A stretch of 64,000 nucleotides of DNA from Trogon surrucura (Eukaryota > Chordata > Aves > Trogoniformes > Trogonidae). Shown here in pieces: positions 58,800 to 64,000 of this stretch. The position numbers were made by a program, and so were the translations under genes. The stretch is taken from assembly GCA_020746105.1 (NCBI GenBank), contig CM036658.1, forward strand, positions 9,470,689 to 9,534,688. Direction: 5' to 3'. Below the pieces are notes generated by a model. That model ran no database searches and had not been told where the DNA came from. It worked only from the letters and a program-made list of their open reading frames with translations. Position 1 is the first letter of the stretch, and each line of letters opens with the position of its first letter.

Positions 58800-59050
58800 A
58801 TGAATATATTGAACAGCACTGGCCCCAGTACTGATAACCGAGGGACTCTACTAGACACAGGCCTCCAACTAGACTCTGACCCACTGTCCACAACTCTCTG
58901 ACTTCTTCTCTTCAACCAGTTAAAAACCCACCTCACTTCTCAGTCATCCAGACCACACTTCCTCAGTTTAGTTGTGAGGATGTTGTGGGAGATGATGTCA
59001 AATGCTTTACTGAAATTCAGATAAACGAAATCCAGATAAACCACTTCTGT
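58800..59050 (-). pseudogene. CR1 LINE reverse transcriptase fragment
   Basis: On the minus strand it gives CR1 RT from just after motif A (the FDIISHNILTTKLRK-like region near 58970-59010) towards the segment before motif C (CCAGTGCTGTTCAATATATT). The FSKAFD-type motif A region is recognisable as an FLSKAFD-like stretch. Subfamily features (CTAGACACAGGCCTCCAAC on the plus strand) differ from the 22 and 35 kb copies. Confidence 0.8.
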
Positions 59051-59091
59051 AATTCTGTGATTTTGTGATTCTGTGATTCTGTGGAATGTAT
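59051..59091 (+). repeat. CR1-type octamer tail (ATTCTGTG)n
   Basis: Four to five ATTCTGTG/ATTTTGTG units in plus orientation abut the 5' end of the minus-strand CR1 fragment. They must therefore come from another, almost completely lost CR1 insertion. Confidence 0.75.
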
Positions 59092-61689
59092 CTTAGCATG
59101 GCCCAGGTGTTAAACAAGGCAAAGGTCAATCAAAAAGAAGTGTTATTTCATCTGACAAAGTGTATTTGCAGTATTGCTAACGCATGCACACATGCAGATA
59201 TTCCAGATACTCACTTCGCCCGAGAGTCAACGTGCTTGTTTTGATTGTTGACCAGATCCCATACAGACGTGTGTCTCTCACGTTGACATCCACATAGCGC
59301 ATTAATTACTTCAAGACACATACACACAAACACCATTAAAATTTGGGTCCATACATCTGTTCATCACCCGAGCACCTTTTCTCCTCATGAACATATGTAT
59401 CTTTAAAGATTTGGGGTATTTTTATGAATTTCACTAAGGCTAGAGGTCAGTCCTGGAAAAGGGTTTTTTGCTTGTGTGCATTTTCACTTATTGAACATGT
59501 CACAACGGCCAGCTGAACCCCACTGAGGTTCCCTGCAGTAGGGGATCCCGTATGGGACACTGTTGTCACTCGCAACGGCAGCAGCCTCACAGCCAACCCG
59601 CACCTATCTGTGCCCTCAGGTGTGTCCCACATGTGGACAGGCTGTGACCCCATGGAAACACAAGAAGAGCATCCTGACAAGTGTGCAAGGCCAAGGGAAT
59701 TTCTTATCACATGGGGAATGCATATCTGGTATTCCCCTGCAGAACGCATCTGAATGCCTGCCAAGTTTATCCTGTAAAATAACAACTTTTGCAAACCAAA
59801 TATGAGGAGACAAAGATGATATGAGACTAGAGGTAGAGATCTCATTATCCAAAGGCTTTCTTTCACTTACAGCATCAAAAGACAATGAATAATGAACAGG
59901 TTTATCACAGAATATTAAATATCATATGCAAGATGTCATGAGAGCGTTGAGATATGTTCTGTATGACAGTGACTGAATATTCACATTTTATAGTGTTCCA
60001 GAAATCTCACATTCCTCTAACTAGTACTCTGTAACATCCGTGACTCTTCCAGTGCATGTTGCATGTTGTTACTAATACTGGATTAACAACAGCTTGGGAA
60101 AATATATAGTTGAAGGATTCTGTACAATTTATTTCATTTCTGGAGCAACTATTCATACTAACACACAAATTCTTAGCAAAGTTATAAAATGTAACATACC
60201 ATTAAAAGCAAATAACAAAATGATAATTTAATATAGAATCATGTATTAATCCAGCTTGGAATCGACTGGAGGAGAATATCTATGTACACAGAGAATTATA
60301 GATGCAATTAAATGCCTTTATACTGTGGAAACAATCCTTGCTACTTGATATGCTGCTTCTGGTACTTGTGTTATATGTGATCCAAACAGACAGGGAATAG
60401 AAGAGGAAATAAACAAGGCAGAAAGACTGATTTCTCTTAAGTCAGCTAAATGTAGAGGGATGTTCAGAGAAGTGCATCTGCATTTACATGACCTGTAGGT
60501 ATGGTAGTTGGGAAAACTAGTGCATGTTCAACTTTGTGGAGGGAATTCACAGTCCTCATTCAGCCATTGACTTCTGAAGCTGCAATGCCACCACGGCAGG
60601 ATCTTTTTGTTGCTTGGTTGTTTACTCAGACCATTCTTTAAAAATGTCACCTTTCCTAAGATCAGCCCCAATAACATGTTATTTCATCATAAGAATTGGC
60701 ACAAGGAGGTACTGGTACTGACCTCCAGTTAACTGTTTCCTCAAGTTAACCACTGACAAGATCAAATACCATGAGAAAGGATCATAACTGAAACACCATA
60801 AAGTGCAGCAGACAGACCAAAACTAAAAATGCTGAGTGCAGCACTGTGACATCACACACCAACTAAAATTTTGATGGATCTTCCCCAAAGCAGCAATGAA
60901 CTTGATAAAATCAAAAATAAATAAAAAGCAGAATCCCAGTGAGCTCTTTCTGTACAATTAATCAGCTGCACAGGCACTAGGTTCAACGCAAATGGGAGAA
61001 CTATCCTGCATGGATCAACTTGATCTTTTAATGATGCATAATCTGTGCTCTGTATTCACTGCACAAAGCTGGTGACATGCTGTGATCAGGTTTGTAGCCT
61101 TCAACATTCATCAGGTTTTGACTCTTTCTAAGGCTTTAAGTCTAACTAAGATCATTTATTTTTTAGCTATTTTTTCGTGTGTGTGCTTGTCTATGTCATC
61201 AAGCAAACACTTTTTTTTTTGTCTCAAAGTGGATGGAAATTACAAAGGTGAATTGCAAAAAGCTTAGATGTCGGACAGGGACATTAGTGCAAGCTGGAGT
61301 TGAATTCCTGGTGTTTTGCTCTAATGTGAATTAAAATCAGTTTGAAAAATGCTTCCCACTTTTTCACTGTGCACAATGTCACAGAGGTCATAGTATTTAT
61401 AGAGAGCTTAAATGATTGAAGAATACAACCTCTTGATTTTTCACCCTGATAACAGCTAATGAAAAGCTTTACATTAAATTTTGTTTACACCTCTTTGGCA
61501 ATGGGTTAGGAGGTCCTTCCACTTGAAGGGCTAACTTCTGATCTCAGGTAGTGAGAAAGGTTTTGCTGAGAGTGACGACGTATGTGCTTGCAAATTAAAT
61601 TACGCTCTTAGAAAAACAGCATTTACTTAGCAGTAAGTGGAAAAGATCTGCAATGTGCAGGCTGTATTCCATTTTAGGGATATCGAAGT
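59092..61689. other. AT-rich sequence without recognised feature
   Basis: The part 59460-59760 is GC-richer and contains a Cys-X2-Cys-like stretch in one frame, but nothing supports a gene. Confidence 0.4.
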
Positions 61690-61990
61690 TTAAGCCACTA
61701 AACTTTGACAGACACTACCTGTGATCGTCCCACAACACATTCCAACATCTTCCCAGCTTGTTCCCACTCTGCTGTGTTGTATTCCCAGCAGATATCTGGG
61801 GGGTTAAAGTGCCCCACAAGAACAACAAGTGACTGTGAGATTTCTCCCAACCGCTTACAGAAAGCTTCCTCGACCTCACTGCTTTGGTTGGGAGGTCTAT
61901 AGCAGACTCCCACAGCAATATCAGCTTTATTGGCCCTTAACCTAATCTGAACACCCTCAACCCCATCATCACTGTATTTTGTTTCTGCAC
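61690..61990 (-). pseudogene. CR1 LINE endonuclease-domain fragment
   Basis: On the minus strand a continuous frame (61698-61913, extending upstream without an ATG) encodes VGVCYRPPNQSSEVEEAF, then VVLVGHFNPPDICW. These are the conserved CYRPP and GDFN motifs of CR1 APE-type endonuclease. The catalytic aspartate of GDFN is histidine here, so the domain is inactive. RT and 3' parts are not adjacent. Confidence 0.88.
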
Positions 61991-64000
61991 TTCAAGCAAG
62001 GCAAATTATAACACCCTGGTGTTAAAATAAGACAAATAAATCACTTGTCTGACAAAAACCACTCCACAATTGTCAGCTAAATTATTACTTTTGCACATCA
62101 GATTTCTTTTCAAAATGATTTTCTGTAAACAATTTTATAAATATCACCACTGAAAGGAGTACAATACTATATTTTAGATGGTGTAAATATACCAGCAGTA
62201 AAAGAAACAAAAAAACGGACCATAAGAATTGATCACCGTTCTTCAATATTTTATTTCTTTCCTTGTTATAACTAATTTTTCATCTCATTTTTTAACTGTC
62301 TTCACAGCATCAGAAAGAACCCAGGGGCTTTTACATAGCACATCCATTCCAAGTGCAGCTGAACGCTTTGTGCAGAGCAGCTCATAAGGTAACTGATTCA
62401 AATGATCCTGAGGCCTTTCTCTTTCTTGTTTCTGAGAGTAAACAACTGGCACTTGGGGAAAAATATATGACTTGACATTTTTTTTCCCTCTGAGGTGCAG
62501 AACACTTTGGAAAAGACAACTTTGTTCCCTGTTGAGGATCAATATTAAAGTCAATACTAGAGAGAAGAGAGTAGACACCTGAAAACCTAGTTCTGCTTGA
62601 GCTGGCAAGCACCGAGTCCTGTGGAGCTTGTGGGAAAAAGAAGATTTATAATTTGTTCTATCGTACTCATAGATTACGGGTCCAACTCTGTTTTATAGGC
62701 AACAACAAATCAGTGAATTGAAGCAACACTGCTGAATACACTGATGATAGAAAGTAGATTTTCCTTGAATTCGTTTTATACTGGTATTCTGAAATAGTCC
62801 TCAATGTTAGACTATTGACAACAGTATCTCAGTTCCTGGTATTATTTCATAACATTTTATATTGTCATCAAAATAAAAGTCTGTGTGAGGAAGTGTTAAT
62901 ACAGGTAAGGGAAGAAAGTAATAAAGAAAGAAAATATTAAGAATCAAATAGTGTAAAAGCACTTAGGGAGCTGTTTTCTACAGATACTTTGTTTTTGTTG
63001 TTATTTTGCCCTTTTAACAAATAGTGAGTCCATAAAACCTAATCACTAGTTAGAAGCAAAGATTTTCTATTACATTGCCAACTTTGTGAAGATATACTAG
63101 AACATACAAGACTGTCCTTTCCTCAAGAACCTTACAATACAAAATATACTCTTGAATATATAGCAAAGTGCTTGGGGAGGGCAAGATTTGGAATGAGAAG
63201 AAGGAAGGAGGGAAATTTAATAGGAAATATAATTCTATCAAGCATTAATCCTGTTACTTCAGCACTGAGGAAGACTTGACTTAGAGGTAACCACTTGGTA
63301 GATGTCATTCTTCTCCAGGTCTCGAAAAAAGATTTGGAGGAATTGGAGGAGTGCCTAAAGACAGGCCACTGAAAATAATTGTTTGCTCTTGAACACAAAT
63401 ACTATTTTCAGATTTATTTCTGTGTGAAATTTTTTCTCTTTAATAGTCTTTGTATAAATGAAACATTTCACTTAATAACTAGAAGAGACTTCCAGTTAAC
63501 ATAATAATTACCAATGTCTGAGCTGAAAATCTGTTAAGGGCAGTTTTTATCCATTCCAAGATAAAGTCATTTGCTTTGAGGAAACAACTTTAAGTAAATT
63601 CTCAGAGTTACTGAAAAGAATGAAATGATGCTGACAAACTGAATATCTTCCATGTCAGTAATGACATCTCAGCCCAACCAGTTGTTGGTGCAGGTTTCAC
63701 CTCAGCCCCTTCTCATGGACTCTGTCTCTTGTTCTTGGCATCATTCAACAACAGTCAATAATTTGAAGCACAATATTCTCAGCATTAAATCAGCACAAGA
63801 CAGAATCCAATATTCAAATGCCATATAATCCTGCACGTGTTTCTTATGTACAGTTTTAGGCCATATTCCCTTATTTTGACTTAAATTACAGAAATTTAGT
63901 GATGTGTGGTTTGCTCATGGGAAGAAAGGAAAAAGCAAACCAGCAATGTCTAAAGAATTTGAAGCTCCAGGGTATTATTTTCCACTGAGAGATGTCTAAA
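61991..64000. other. AT-rich sequence without recognised feature
   Basis: No gene, RNA gene or classified repeat seen up to the window end. Confidence 0.45.

Noticed and set aside
59563-59805. Zinc-finger-like Cys-X2-Cys stretch in an 80-codon frame
   Set aside because: There is only one Cys pair with no proper His partners, no splice context and no second finger.
1-64000. Mitochondrial insertions, rRNA genes, CRISPR arrays and complete proviruses
   Set aside because: Looked for and not seen. LTR-type elements occur only singly, without internal gag, pol or env sequence.

Overview
The window reads as bird nuclear DNA, most likely from a passerine. Two things point there. Many fragments of CR1-type LINEs end in the bird-typical octamer tail (ATTCTATG)n. 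A tRNA-Ile-like SINE carries a CR1 tail, a structure I know from songbird genomes (TguSINE1 type). No prokaryotic gene, operon, CRISPR array or rRNA is visible. Most of the window is AT-rich, gene-poor intergenic or intronic sequence.

Layout. Positions 1-11.5 kb are AT-rich sequence with CR1 pieces and one copy of an unclassified repeat (808-1195). From 11.5 to 33 kb there are four LTR-type remnants (11554-12566, 14547-15504, 27957-28372, 31344-32454), more CR1 pieces, an old CR1/L3-like LINE remnant near 17.5 kb and two MIR-like scraps. From 33.2 to 42.3 kb lies the most structured part: three related LTRs on the plus strand (33583-34551, 38324-39511, 40056-41426), the second copy of the unclassified repeat (34553-34835), and a compact GC-rich island with a predicted three-exon gene (35489-36442). 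In the same part, a tRNA-derived SINE sits inside the 40-41 kb LTR, and a CR1 with the matching tail sits just downstream (41899-42236). From 42.3 to 64 kb the sequence is again mostly AT-rich, with solo LTRs at 45.6 and 53.4 kb and CR1 fragments at 47.4, 48.3, 49.2, 52.5, 58.8 and 61.7 kb.

The only convincing host gene candidate is the one at 35489-36442. Three exons joined by two short GT-AG introns, both phase 1 and both carrying in-frame stops, give one open frame of 198 codons, followed by an ATTAAA signal and a GT-rich element. The predicted protein has a proline/tryptophan-rich N-terminal half, a basic patch, two tandem copies of an acidic 18-residue unit and an RKRK motif near the C-terminus. 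I do not recognise the family. Its base composition differs sharply from its surroundings, so it may be a displaced duplicate of a gene from a GC-rich chromosome. No other ORF in the window looked like a conserved host protein. All repeat family names come from pattern recognition, not from a database search.
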